From contig JANYCB010000090.1 in the NCBI GenBank assembly GCA_025360485.1, positions 1-32,323 on the forward strand: a stretch of 32,323 nucleotides of DNA, in the 5' to 3' direction. The translations under genes and the position numbers were made by a program. Below, in pieces: positions 20,220 through 29,796 of the stretch. The number at the start of each line of letters is the position of its first letter. Within the stretch, counting starts at the first letter, position 1. The notes under the pieces are model-generated. The model had not been told where the DNA came from, ran no database searches, and worked only from the letters and a program-made list of their open reading frames with translations. The DNA is from Methylotenera sp. (GTDB lineage: Bacteria > Pseudomonadota > Gammaproteobacteria > Burkholderiales > Methylophilaceae).

Positions 20220-20235
20220 GAAGGTTTCAACCTTC
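20220..20235. promoter_or_regulatory. Perfect inverted repeat, candidate operator in divergent intergenic region
   Basis: GAAGGTT-TC-AACCTTC between divergently transcribed genes (20025- and 20331+). Confidence 0.35.
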
Positions 20236-20284
20236 TGGCATAAAATGGGTTCTTTAGATATTGACTAATGAATGCCTAATCAGC

Positions 20285-20314
20285 TTGCAGGGATTTCAAA
20301 TAGTGGGCTATTAT
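20285..20314 (+). promoter_or_regulatory. Candidate sigma-70 promoter for the phosphoesterase gene
   Basis: TTGCAG-N18-TATTAT ending 16 nt before ATG at 20331. Confidence 0.35.
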
Positions 20315-20330
20315 TATTTTTGGATTAAAA

Positions 20331-21251
20331 ATGACCCCTTCTAACAAAACATTATCCAGAATATTTATAACGTTTATTGGCATTTTGATAGTAAGCTTTT
20401 CACAACTTGCAATGTCAAAAACTTTCGTCAATGACAATGGAGACATAGCCTCTTCACTAAATCAATTACCTCGACCTGATCATATTGTTATTGTCATTGA
20501 AGAAAATAAGTCATACAAGCAAATCATCGGCAATCAAGAAGCGCCGTATATAAACCAACTCGCAAATGAGGGTGCTCTGTTTATAAACTCTTTTGCGATT
20601 ACACACCCCAGCCAGCCAAATTATTTAGCTTTGTTTTCAGGTTCAACCTATGGGGTGCAAGATAATCGATGCCCAGTTTCCTTATCTGGGGGAAACCTTG
20701 CTAGCCTGCTTCAGGCAAAGGGATTGAGCTTCGCCATCTATTCGGAATCGATGCCTTCGGTTGGTTATGACGGATGTTCATCAGAAGACAATTATTATGA
20801 AAGGAAACATAACCCCGCCGTAAATTGGCAAGATACCAACATATCGCCAAAAGTTAACATACCATTTGCAAATTTTCCAACTGATTACGCGAGCCTCCCG
20901 ACCGTTTCGATGGTCGTTCCTAATCAGATCAACGACATGCATGGTGACGACCAGAACCACTCAGACCTAATCAGTCATGGAGACGCATGGTTAAAAAGCA
21001 ATTTAGTCGCTTACGTGCAATGGGCAAAAACAAATAACAGCTTATTAATCATCACATGGGACGAAGACGATGGTTCAATGAACAATCACATTCCGACTAT
21101 ATTTATTGGCCCTATGATTAAGCCTGGACAATATACCAGTCATATAGATCATTATAATGTCTTGCGCACCATTATTGACATTTATGAATTGTCAACAATC
21201 GGCCATAGTGCAGGTAGGGAGCCTATCATTGACGTTTGGAAAATTGATTAA
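20331..21251 (+). CDS. Secreted phosphoesterase/acid phosphatase family protein (phospholipase C/AcpA superfamily)
   Basis: 306 aa with N-terminal signal sequence; DHIVIVIEENKSYKQIIGN, SFAITHPSQPNYLALFSGS, LIITWDEDDGSMNNHIPTIFIGP, DHYNVLRTIIDIY. Confidence 0.85.
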   Translation: MTPSNKTLSRIFITFIGILIVSFSQLAMSKTFVNDNGDIASSLNQLPRPDHIVIVIEENKSYKQIIGNQEAPYINQLANEGALFINSFAITHPSQPNYLALFSGSTYGVQDNRCPVSLSGGNLASLLQAKGLSFAIYSESMPSVGYDGCSSEDNYYERKHNPAVNWQDTNISPKVNIPFANFPTDYASLPTVSMVVPNQINDMHGDDQNHSDLISHGDAWLKSNLVAYVQWAKTNNSLLIITWDEDDGSMNNHIPTIFIGPMIKPGQYTSHIDHYNVLRTIIDIYELSTIGHSAGREPIIDVWKID

Positions 21252-21254
21252 GTA

Positions 21255-22268
21255 CTATAAATTAGCATTCATTTCCATGGCTTTAATAACTGATAGATCT
21301 AAATACTCCAAGTTTATTCGAAGCGTTTCATCAAGTTTATCAAAAGGACAAAAATCCGGATTTAGCAAGAAAAACCCAAAAGCACTCAGTAAATAATATC
21401 TCAGCTGTAATGGATTACAATTAAGTAGTTCGCAGTGGATTTTGAGCTGCGGCGCAAGCTGGACGGGGGGAAGTTTTAAGTCTCGCGCTAGCTGGATGAG
21501 ATCATTGACAGCATAGCCAGCCAAGCGCAATCCACCCCAATCAATAATAACAAAAGGCCAACTATGCGCCTCTCGCTCTGGTGTTTTTAATATATTGCCT
21601 CTATGTAGATCATTATGCATCAGCACTAAGCGAGGACGCCAACGTTCTGACTTAAGTTCGGATAAGGCCTCTTGTACGGCATCCCGCCCTGCTTGCTGGA
21701 GCTGATCATACTTTAATAAGGCGCTGAGCGGCTGTACAAACTCATGCTCAATTTCTTGTGGCAAAGGGTCAACTACAGTGCGCCGCGTGGCCTCACTCAA
21801 CCATGTTAAAACTTGCCCACTTTGTCGATATATTTCCCAGCGGTTACGAGGTTGGCAATATCGTGTTATTGTGAAATACACTCCATCAGACACTCCCATC
21901 TCTAGGGGCGCTGGTACAGTTGCACCAAGCCGCGCATGGGCCTGCACGGCGCATTCTGCAGCTACCCTGAGTAATTCTGGGTACTCTGGTAATGAAATCG
22001 CTATAATGATAATCGGCGACCCAGCCAAATCGAACACTACAAATCTTTTTTGGCCGTCGCCCTTGCGATCTGTTCGTATTAATTCTTTTATTTGGCCTGT
22101 ACCACCATATGGCCGCATGATCCGATCTATCGCATTGGAAATGACTGGGCTAAATTGTCCCTCCATTGGAAAGGATATAAAGCATGACCCAGGCCACCAG
22201 AGCTTATGTACATAGCTATGCACATGTTTGGCTTTTATTTTTAAATTACTAAATATTGCACTTGTCAT
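21255..22268 (-). CDS. Aminoglycoside phosphotransferase (APH)/choline-kinase-fold small-molecule kinase
   Basis: Catalytic loop VLMHNDLHRGNIL and metal-binding VIIDWGGLRLAGYAVNDLIQLA. Confidence 0.8.
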   Translation of the reverse strand: MTSAIFSNLKIKAKHVHSYVHKLWWPGSCFISFPMEGQFSPVISNAIDRIMRPYGGTGQIKELIRTDRKGDGQKRFVVFDLAGSPIIIIAISLPEYPELLRVAAECAVQAHARLGATVPAPLEMGVSDGVYFTITRYCQPRNRWEIYRQSGQVLTWLSEATRRTVVDPLPQEIEHEFVQPLSALLKYDQLQQAGRDAVQEALSELKSERWRPRLVLMHNDLHRGNILKTPEREAHSWPFVIIDWGGLRLAGYAVNDLIQLARDLKLPPVQLAPQLKIHCELLNCNPLQLRYYLLSAFGFFLLNPDFCPFDKLDETLRINLEYLDLSVIKAMEMNANL

Positions 22269-22408
22269 ATCTTAATCATTATTAAAACGAGCCTAGTTAG
22301 ACTATCTTTTCCTACAATGAAATGTGCCGCAAACGATGCCAAAGCACATACAACTTCTGTCACAGTTGAAAATAATGTTTCTGGAAGTGGCTGAAAACCG
22401 AACCAAAC

Positions 22409-23020
22409 TCATTCTTCTGGGTAAAAAAACTTGACCCTCATGGCTATAAGTTCTTGTTCAACTTTTGGGTCAAATGATCCTTCGCGATTCTTTATAATAT
22501 GCGCCCAGGGTAACTGCTCAGTTTCTTCCTTTAGGCGACTTGCTAGATCCTCTGTGCGGCCAATCGGCTTTGCAGGAACGCCCCCAACGATATCCCCAGG
22601 AGCGACATCTTTGGTCACAACAGACCCGGCAGCAACAACAGCATTCTGCCCAATGGTCACATTGGGCAACACAATGGTCCCATGGCCGATGAAAACATTA
22701 TCCTTGATCACGATCTTACCAACTGAGTCTAGTTTCATCTGATAGGCCAGATTCAGTACCCCTATCACGCCATCGTGGCCGATTAAGCTACAGTCAGACA
22801 AAGTTACATTATTACCAATTTGAACATACTCTGGATCAGTAATGATAACTCCGTTGTTTATTCTGCAATTTTCGCCAATTGCATGTAGCTTTCCATGGAT
22901 TTTCAGAAAGGCGGCATATTCATCGTTTGTTGGACAACAAACCATGATGTACAAACCCACTAAACGCCCTTTTTTGAAAGCGCAATAACGGAGTATCTTT
23001 TGCAATAGCGTTCTTAACAT
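22409..23020 (-). CDS. Left-handed beta-helix acyltransferase
   Basis: Hexapeptide repeats (GENCRINNGVIITDPEYVQIGNNVTLSDCSLIG, IVIKDNVFIGHGTIVLPNVTIGQNAVVAAGSVVTKDVAPGDIVGGVPAKPIG). Confidence 0.9.
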   Translation of the reverse strand: MLRTLLQKILRYCAFKKGRLVGLYIMVCCPTNDEYAAFLKIHGKLHAIGENCRINNGVIITDPEYVQIGNNVTLSDCSLIGHDGVIGVLNLAYQMKLDSVGKIVIKDNVFIGHGTIVLPNVTIGQNAVVAAGSVVTKDVAPGDIVGGVPAKPIGRTEDLASRLKEETEQLPWAHIIKNREGSFDPKVEQELIAMRVKFFYPEE

Positions 23021-23208
23021 TATTCACCCTGAACTCTTTTATCCAATCGACGGGAGATAGGAAACCGCATTATGCAAAACCTTCCTAAAAAGTGCTGCTG
23101 GACGCTCCCATTATTGCTTGCTACCCTCTCAGAATCAATAGCCAATTTAGGACAACCTGACTGGCGGCGTCTCTTTGTCCGAATTAATTTAAGTTGGATT
23201 TTATTCAT
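23020..23208 (-). CDS. Small basic ORF (62 aa), possible translationally coupled protein
   Basis: Starts in an ATGA overlap with the flippase stop and ends in a TAATG overlap with the acyltransferase start; no recognisable homology. Confidence 0.4.
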   Translation of the reverse strand: MNKIQLKLIRTKRRRQSGCPKLAIDSERVASNNGSVQQHFLGRFCIMRFPISRRLDKRVQGE

Positions 23209-24530
23209 AGATAGTTAATGGATCTTGAGACTAAAAGGACTATTAGCGATGAAAGCGCCAAAAGCGGGATATCAATTTTAGGTTGCCACACACCGGCTTT
23301 AAAATGCACATAAGAATATGCCGGATAAAGTAACAAGCTAGTCGCGGCTAGGGCGATTATCACACCATGATCTTTATAAAAGTGATATCCAACCAGAATT
23401 GTAAATAACTGAACCACTATCCGAAGTGCTAATACGGCCGTGCTGGCCCGTACCATACCCTTTGCTATTAGAATACCAGAATATGACCACTCAACGATTC
23501 CTGCTAATGAGCCCATCGCCAGAATACGCAGCATGATTCCTGACTCACTATATCGATGGTCATAGACTAAACTCATGAACTGATTACCAAAAAAAACAAA
23601 AAATAAGGCTACCGTCCAACCAGGAACGATCATTGCCAAGCGCGTTTTTGTTAACACATTATTTATCCGTTCAGGCCTATCGCGCAAAACTTCTGAATAA
23701 GCTGGCAATAGAATTTTACTGGCCAATTGTGCGATAGTTTGCCAAAAAACCATACACATGGTACTGGCAAGTGTATAGAAAGATAACATCCGGACATCCA
23801 AAAATTTTGCTACAACCAGTTTATTGCCCTCGTCTGCAAGAAATGTGAGTGCAGAACTGACGAATATCCAGCTACCAAAACCAAAAAGAGCTTTCACTGA
23901 GGTTTTATCCCAAGCGAAACGATTACGTTCACCTGGCAACAAATAATGACTAGCTAGCGTTTTTAAGAAACTGCCCAGTAGCGTCCCCCATACCAGCGAC
24001 CAGATGGATTTGTACAGCCAAGCGAGCAATAACATTACAATTATACTGATTACAAAGGTCACCAGATCTATCAAAGTAACCTTAGCCATGCTTAAATCTC
24101 TATTTGCTGTAGCCAGTTTCGTTGATTGAAATCCAGCAATCAACGCTCCCAATCCTACAACTGGTAATAATTGCGACAGCAAAGGTTGACGATAAAATTC
24201 TGTGAAAAATGATGTGCTTGCCAAAATGGCAAGATAAATCAAGATTCCTTGAATCACCTGAATCGTCCAGGCCGTATTTAAAAAGTCGGGTTCTCTACCA
24301 CTTTTATGTTGAACAATACTGGGCTGAATGCCAATATCTGACATCATTATCAAACCAAAGATAACTGTCTGTACAATGGCCATCAGGCCAAATGCCTCAG
24401 GAAACAAAAGCCTAGTTAAAATCAGGTTCGACCCTAAGCGTAATAACTGCTTGAATCCATAACCTACGCTAACCCAAAGACCTGAATTAATTGCTCGTTT
24501 TTTAAGATTTAAAGTCTCTGGTTTTTTCAT
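23205..24530 (-). CDS. Polysaccharide flippase (Wzx/MOP superfamily)
   Basis: About 440 aa, many TMs; LKKRAINSGLWVSVGYGFKQLLRLGSNLILTRLLFPEAFGLMAIVQTVIFGLIMMSDIGIQPSIVQHK is typical of Wzx/WzxC-type transporters. Start taken at MKKPETLN; ORF track extends to 24548. Confidence 0.92.
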   Translation of the reverse strand: MKKPETLNLKKRAINSGLWVSVGYGFKQLLRLGSNLILTRLLFPEAFGLMAIVQTVIFGLIMMSDIGIQPSIVQHKSGREPDFLNTAWTIQVIQGILIYLAILASTSFFTEFYRQPLLSQLLPVVGLGALIAGFQSTKLATANRDLSMAKVTLIDLVTFVISIIVMLLLAWLYKSIWSLVWGTLLGSFLKTLASHYLLPGERNRFAWDKTSVKALFGFGSWIFVSSALTFLADEGNKLVVAKFLDVRMLSFYTLASTMCMVFWQTIAQLASKILLPAYSEVLRDRPERINNVLTKTRLAMIVPGWTVALFFVFFGNQFMSLVYDHRYSESGIMLRILAMGSLAGIVEWSYSGILIAKGMVRASTAVLALRIVVQLFTILVGYHFYKDHGVIIALAATSLLLYPAYSYVHFKAGVWQPKIDIPLLALSSLIVLLVSRSINYL

Positions 24531-24628
24531 AATATTGTTACAATACAATTCTTATTTATGTTTTCTGTTAGCCAAGCTGTGGCAGACTACTCAGATATTT
24601 TATATAAGTTATTTCATAAGCACATATT

Positions 24629-26161
24629 ATGCCAGAACAGTACAGAGCGCTCGCAGTTATTCTTACACTTGCATTTTTTGCGTTCTATTTTTCCAAAAAA
24701 ATCGTAGAGCCTCAAACTTCATCTGATCAATTCAAAAGTTGGCGCAATGCGTGGTTTACAATCACCTTGGTTGCATTCCTGGCAAATAATTTTTGGGTTT
24801 ATATTGTTGTAGATGGAATGTTTATTTGGTACGCTGCAAAAAAAGTAGATAACAAAGTGGCGTTTTTTTTGGCAGTTCTGTTCGCCGTACCAATGATAGA
24901 TCAATATATCCCGGTAGTCGGCTTAGATAAATTTATTTCCATCCATTACGCAAGGCTGCTCTCACTTACCATTCTTTACCCTGCGTACCTGGCTTTACGC
25001 AAAATGCCCGACACACCAGTATTCGGTCGCAATTTGCCCGATAAATTACTATTGACGTATATGATGTTGACTGTTGCTCTCCTCCTGCGTAACACTTCTT
25101 TCACGGATATGTTGCGAGGTGGAATTTATGCTTTCATTGACATTTTCTTGCCTTACTACGTCGCCAGTCGTGGAATAAAGAATCTTCAGCAGCTTAAAGA
25201 GGTCATAGTTGCATTTACTCTTGCCGGCATTATTACTGGCACCATTGCATTTTCTGAATTCGGTATGCACTGGCTACTTTACTCTTCGCTTGCCAATGCT
25301 TTGAATGTTGACTGGTATTTGGGAAACTATCTTGGACGTGGCAGTGACCTTAGAGCGCTTGCGTCTGTAGGACAACCTATTGTATTAGGCTATGTGATGA
25401 TGTTAACTTTAGGTACCTATCTGTTTATGACAAGCACTATCAAAAGCAGAACTTTATCTTTACTTGGACTCTTGCTGGTACTTGTTGGGCTATTTGCCCC
25501 ATTATCACGAGGACCTTGGATTGGGGCCGTAATTTTAGTTACTATATTTATTGCAACCGGGCCCAAGGCAATCAAACGCCTAACTATATTAGGCGTGGCC
25601 ATGCTACTGCTACTTCCCACGCTGGCAGTGATTCCAGGAGGTGAGAAAATAATAAACCTGTTGCCTTTCGTCGGTGAAGTGGATGCAGAGAATGTCGATT
25701 ATCGTAAGGATTTATTTAACAATTCCATCATTGTGTTTCAACAAAATCCATTGTTAGGATCGGTAAATTTTCGTGATGAACTGGCAAATATGGGCATGAC
25801 ACAGGGCGAAGGTATTGTCGATATTGTCAACTCCTACATTGAAATAATTCTTGAATACGGACTAATTGGCCTAGCGCTATTTCTTGGATTTTTCTCGCTG
25901 ATTTTATTAGCCATTCATAAAAGCATGCGGAAAATATCCGATAAAAAAAGTCAGCAATATTTGTTCGGCCGCACGCTAATTTCCTGCCTAATCGGCATTC
26001 TATTTACCATCTTCACAGTCAGTAGTATCCAATTTATTCCCGTTATTTATTGGACATTCGCTGGCCTTGGCATTACCTATGCCCGCCTAGCTAACATTAA
26101 AGAAGAAGAAGAAGAAGAAGAAGCTGCCCTACCAACATCTCATATTGCGTTCAAACTATGA
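24629..26161 (+). CDS. O-antigen ligase/polymerase family membrane protein (Wzy-like)
   Basis: 510 aa, about 11 TMs; periplasmic-loop region and ..APLSRGPWIGAVILVTIF.., NSYIEIILEYGLIGLALFLGFF typical of the Wzy_C family. Confidence 0.87.
   Translation: MPEQYRALAVILTLAFFAFYFSKKIVEPQTSSDQFKSWRNAWFTITLVAFLANNFWVYIVVDGMFIWYAAKKVDNKVAFFLAVLFAVPMIDQYIPVVGLDKFISIHYARLLSLTILYPAYLALRKMPDTPVFGRNLPDKLLLTYMMLTVALLLRNTSFTDMLRGGIYAFIDIFLPYYVASRGIKNLQQLKEVIVAFTLAGIITGTIAFSEFGMHWLLYSSLANALNVDWYLGNYLGRGSDLRALASVGQPIVLGYVMMLTLGTYLFMTSTIKSRTLSLLGLLLVLVGLFAPLSRGPWIGAVILVTIFIATGPKAIKRLTILGVAMLLLLPTLAVIPGGEKIINLLPFVGEVDAENVDYRKDLFNNSIIVFQQNPLLGSVNFRDELANMGMTQGEGIVDIVNSYIEIILEYGLIGLALFLGFFSLILLAIHKSMRKISDKKSQQYLFGRTLISCLIGILFTIFTVSSIQFIPVIYWTFAGLGITYARLANIKEEEEEEEAALPTSHIAFKL
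26102..26122 (+). repeat. (GAA)7 trinucleotide repeat
   Basis: Seven consecutive GAA codons encoding EEEEEEE near the Wzy-like C terminus. Confidence 0.98.
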
Positions 26162-27276
26162 CATTTATGGTTCAATTCTTCAGAAATTACATGAAACTCG
26201 CACACTTTACACAGGGGCGAGATAATAACTTTAATTTAATACGCTTTGTCGCCTCACTTTCAGTTCTCGTTACGCATAGTTTTGCACTTGCGCTTGGAAC
26301 GCCAGACGCAGAACCATTTCGAAAGTCTTTAGGAATGACCATTGGGAATATCTCAGTAGATGTCTTTTTTATTACGAGTGGATTTTTAGTAACCGCAAGT
26401 TTACTTTACCGAAAAAATATCGTTGAATTTATTTGGGCTAGATTTCTAAGGATTTTCCCAGCATTGCTAGCGATGTTATTACTCACTGTTTTAGTTCTTG
26501 GATCAGCTTTTACTACACTCTCTCTTTCAAACTACTTAACGCATAGAGATACGTTTAAATACTTTGCCAAATGCTTAACATTATTTTTTGGTATCGAGTA
26601 CAGGTTACCTGGAGTATTTAATCAAAAAGCCATTAATGGCTCACTTTGGACCATGCCCTATGAGGTTAGAATGTATGCCACTTTAGTCATCTCTTGGTTG
26701 ATGTTAGGGGTTTTTTATGTACAAAAACTCAAATTATTCAAAGCTTGTATTTTAATTTTCGCAATTTGTGGGGCCACCTACCTTTTATGGAATCACTTTT
26801 ATTCCGAATATCCTGATAATACGACTCGATTGTTTTTTATGTTCTTTTCAGGTGCCAGCTTTTTTGTCTTGAAAGAAAATATTGTTTTATCAAAACCATT
26901 GTTTACAATTCTATTAGCCTGTCTCGCCTTAGCTACTATTCATATCCAGCTTTTCTTTATGGTTTATACCCTAACCATTGCCTATCTTTTATTCTATTTG
27001 GCGTATATTCCTGCTGGTTTTATTCGCAACTACAATTTGATTGGAGATTATTCGTACGGAATATATATTTATGCTTTTCCAGTACAACAATTGGTTGCTT
27101 ATTTAATCCCAGGCGTATCAGTTATTAAAATGATATTTATTTCTTTTAGTATCACTATCACACTTGCAGTTCTTTCATGGCATTTGTTAGAAAAAAAAGC
27201 ACTTGGTATGAAAGAGTATTTCATCAAAAAATGTAACGATCTAATCAGATATCGAAAGCATCAAAAATGGGGATGA
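26158..27276 (+). CDS. Acyltransferase family 3 (OafA/YrhL-like) membrane O-acyltransferase
   Basis: 372 aa; FNLIRFVASLSVLVTHSFAL, SVDVFFITSGFLVTASLLYRK, FIWARFLRIFPALLAMLLL, GSLWTMPYEVRMY. ATGA overlap with the upstream gene. Confidence 0.93.
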   Translation: MTFMVQFFRNYMKLAHFTQGRDNNFNLIRFVASLSVLVTHSFALALGTPDAEPFRKSLGMTIGNISVDVFFITSGFLVTASLLYRKNIVEFIWARFLRIFPALLAMLLLTVLVLGSAFTTLSLSNYLTHRDTFKYFAKCLTLFFGIEYRLPGVFNQKAINGSLWTMPYEVRMYATLVISWLMLGVFYVQKLKLFKACILIFAICGATYLLWNHFYSEYPDNTTRLFFMFFSGASFFVLKENIVLSKPLFTILLACLALATIHIQLFFMVYTLTIAYLLFYLAYIPAGFIRNYNLIGDYSYGIYIYAFPVQQLVAYLIPGVSVIKMIFISFSITITLAVLSWHLLEKKALGMKEYFIKKCNDLIRYRKHQKWG

Positions 27277-27371
27277 TGATGTAGTATCGGGTCATATCCA
27301 TGGGCTGCAGGTTGCTTGCTGGACTGCTAAGGTGTTGATTTATTAATTTACAGCAAGATTTCTTGCACTAC

Positions 27372-28196
27372 TTAATAATAATAGGTTTTAAGTTCATCTT
27401 CAGCGCGGTTAACCACCATTCCCAATACGTTAGATTTTGCTAGCAACCGCATGCTTTGGGTAAGTTCAGGCTCAGTGTGTAACCCGTCTCCTACAACTAA
27501 AAGTACACAATCAACTTGAGGTAGAAAAACCATTGCATCGTCAGCATTAAGAACAGGCGGCAAATCAAAAATCACAATCCGCGAATCATATCTTTCTCTT
27601 AATTCGATGACTAAATTTTGGATGATATTCGACGATAGTGTTTCTGAAGATTGTTTTACAGGTTTATTTGTAGGCAATATCGTCAGGCGGGGAATTCCAG
27701 GATTGACAATTATTTCAGGTATCTTCGCATTCCCAGTGAGAAAATCATTGATAGACTTTTCTTGCCTGAGTCCAAGATATCGAGCGACACTTGGCCTGCG
27801 CAAATCAAAATCAACCAGCATTGCGGTTTTTTGAGGTAGTTTGGCTATGCTAATAGCAAGGTTTATTGCAACGACAGATTTACCCGCAGTTGGCGTTGGA
27901 GAAACAATCGCAATCGTGTGCCAACCGTGTTCTTCCATTTTTTGCAACACTTGTGTACGAAGCGTATCAAAAATCCAACCCGTCGGATCATTACTATTTT
28001 GTGCAACAATACGCTTGTCCTCTAAATATTTTTTATCTAATTTAACTACTTTGGTAGTGCTGTAAACGATGGACTTAAGCTCGTCTTCAATTTGCGGAAG
28101 TTTATTGGTATGCTTATTCCGTATTATGGATAACTTTCGGCCCGAGCCCTTTTGCTGAACCTTGGCTTTATTTAAAGCATCTTTAATCTTTTCCAT
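27372..28196 (-). CDS. epsG: EPS tyrosine autokinase (BY-kinase / EpsG-like)
   Basis: Walker A VSPTPTAGKSVVAINLA, Walker A' TAMLVDFDLRRPS, VIFDLPPVLNADDA, terminal Tyr cluster KTYYY. Confidence 0.85.
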   Translation of the reverse strand: MEKIKDALNKAKVQQKGSGRKLSIIRNKHTNKLPQIEDELKSIVYSTTKVVKLDKKYLEDKRIVAQNSNDPTGWIFDTLRTQVLQKMEEHGWHTIAIVSPTPTAGKSVVAINLAISIAKLPQKTAMLVDFDLRRPSVARYLGLRQEKSINDFLTGNAKIPEIIVNPGIPRLTILPTNKPVKQSSETLSSNIIQNLVIELRERYDSRIVIFDLPPVLNADDAMVFLPQVDCVLLVVGDGLHTEPELTQSMRLLAKSNVLGMVVNRAEDELKTYYY

Positions 28197-28208
28197 AAAG
28201 CATTCCCA

Positions 28209-29777
28209 TTAAAATCTTGCTAAAATCTTTGTTGTTAACGCACCAAGCGGCATCACTAATAAATGCACCAATAACAAAGAAAAAAACAAAACCGACAAAA
28301 TGCTAAAAAACGTATAACTCACAAGATGCTGCTTTCGTTTTAATTCTGCTGTATTTGTAATATATGGAATTGTGGCTATCGGCTGAAGCTTTATGATAGA
28401 AGCCAAAGCATCCACGCCTCTTACCCGTTTATCCATGGCATCCATTAAAACCACCAAGCCAATCGCACTGGCAATGGCCCCAAAAAAACCCGCAAACATA
28501 AGCAATATCCGATTCGGTTTGATAGGTCTTTCTGGATAAATGGGGGCTTCGATCAGAACAAAACGTTCCCCTTTGTTTTCCATCTGAATATTTTTTGCTA
28601 TTTTTGAATTGTCTTGCTTAACTTGTATCTCTGCATAAGCGGCTTTGGCGCTGTCATAATCACGTTGCAATGCATCAAGCTCGCCTTCAGTTTGAGAGCT
28701 CTGAATTACACGCCCTTCTGTTTGACTTAGTTTTGCACGGATACTTACTTCATCCATTTCCAATGCTTTGAGGCGTGCATTAGATGTATCAATTTGTGCT
28801 TGTAGCTTTGCCACCATAACAGACTGTGGTGTTACTGGCTTATCAGAACCAGATCCTGCAGCAGACATGCTATTTTTTTCAATGGCATCAATTTTACGCT
28901 GTAATGCTCTTACAGAAGGGTGATTGTCGCTATATATAGCTTTTTGATTAGCCAGATCCTGTTTAAGTTTTTCCAAATCTGTAGGGCCTGAATTTTGTCC
29001 CTGAGGAATATTCAAGCCAATTCCAGCCTTAGCACCTTCTAAACTCACATCTAATGATCGCAATTCCGCTTGGGTTGTACTGTATTCGCGTTGGTTTTCT
29101 CTCAAATCATTTTGCAAACGATCAAGACTAGTAACTTGCATCATTTTGTTTTCTGGAAGAGAGTTGGCGTGACCTTGTTTGTATTTTGCAACTTGCTTTT
29201 CTATTTTTTCTAAAATAATTCTACGTCTCTCAGCCTCTTTACTAAAAAAATCTGCTGTTTCAGTTGCTTTTTCTTTACTAGCCCTGTCATTTTCATCCAA
29301 AAATAATTTCACCAAATCATTGGTAATATCATATGTGTCTTTAGCTTTGTAGTTCGTAAAGACAATCTGAAATGCGAAAGTAGATTTACCTCCCCATTGG
29401 TCAGCATCAGCCTTTAGTGGAATCACCACAATGTGACTACGTGCAGCCATCACCAATTTTTCTCGAGGTAAATTAGGTTTTTTATCCAGGCCGTAAAGTT
29501 TGTATTTTTCAGCAATCTTGGTTAGATTTTCATTGCTAAGTACAATCTGCTTTAGCGCTGCAAAACGGTCAGCAGCATACTTTTCTATTGGCTGATCGGG
29601 TTGAACTTGTTGTGATTCGATGAGAATTGTACCCGATGATTGATAAACTGGAGACATCCATAATGCCAATACAATTGAGGCCAAAAACACCAAAAAGAAA
29701 AAAACAATAGCATATGGGAACCTACGCTTAATGATATTTACATAATCATTAAGCGACTTCTCGCTTTCTAAAGACAT
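28209..29777 (-). CDS. epsF: Chain-length determinant (Wzz/GumC, EpsF-like)
   Basis: 522 aa; N-terminal Wzz domain (YVNIIKRRFPYAIVFFFLVFLASIVLALWMSPVYQSSGTILIE), long coiled coil, and C-terminal PERPIKPNRILLMFAGFFGAIASAIGLV. Confidence 0.9.
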   Translation of the reverse strand: MSLESEKSLNDYVNIIKRRFPYAIVFFFLVFLASIVLALWMSPVYQSSGTILIESQQVQPDQPIEKYAADRFAALKQIVLSNENLTKIAEKYKLYGLDKKPNLPREKLVMAARSHIVVIPLKADADQWGGKSTFAFQIVFTNYKAKDTYDITNDLVKLFLDENDRASKEKATETADFFSKEAERRRIILEKIEKQVAKYKQGHANSLPENKMMQVTSLDRLQNDLRENQREYSTTQAELRSLDVSLEGAKAGIGLNIPQGQNSGPTDLEKLKQDLANQKAIYSDNHPSVRALQRKIDAIEKNSMSAAGSGSDKPVTPQSVMVAKLQAQIDTSNARLKALEMDEVSIRAKLSQTEGRVIQSSQTEGELDALQRDYDSAKAAYAEIQVKQDNSKIAKNIQMENKGERFVLIEAPIYPERPIKPNRILLMFAGFFGAIASAIGLVVLMDAMDKRVRGVDALASIIKLQPIATIPYITNTAELKRKQHLVSYTFFSILSVLFFSLLLVHLLVMPLGALTTKILARF

Positions 29778-29796
29778 TAGCTTCTATTGCCCTTTT

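Noticed and set aside
21778-22215. 145-aa plus-strand ORF opposite the APH-fold kinase
   Set aside because: Antisense to a gene with clear kinase motifs; no independent support.
27353-27366. GCAAGATTTCTTGC inverted repeat as a terminator between convergent genes
   Set aside because: Short, AT-rich stem with almost no loop and poor T tract; too weak to call.
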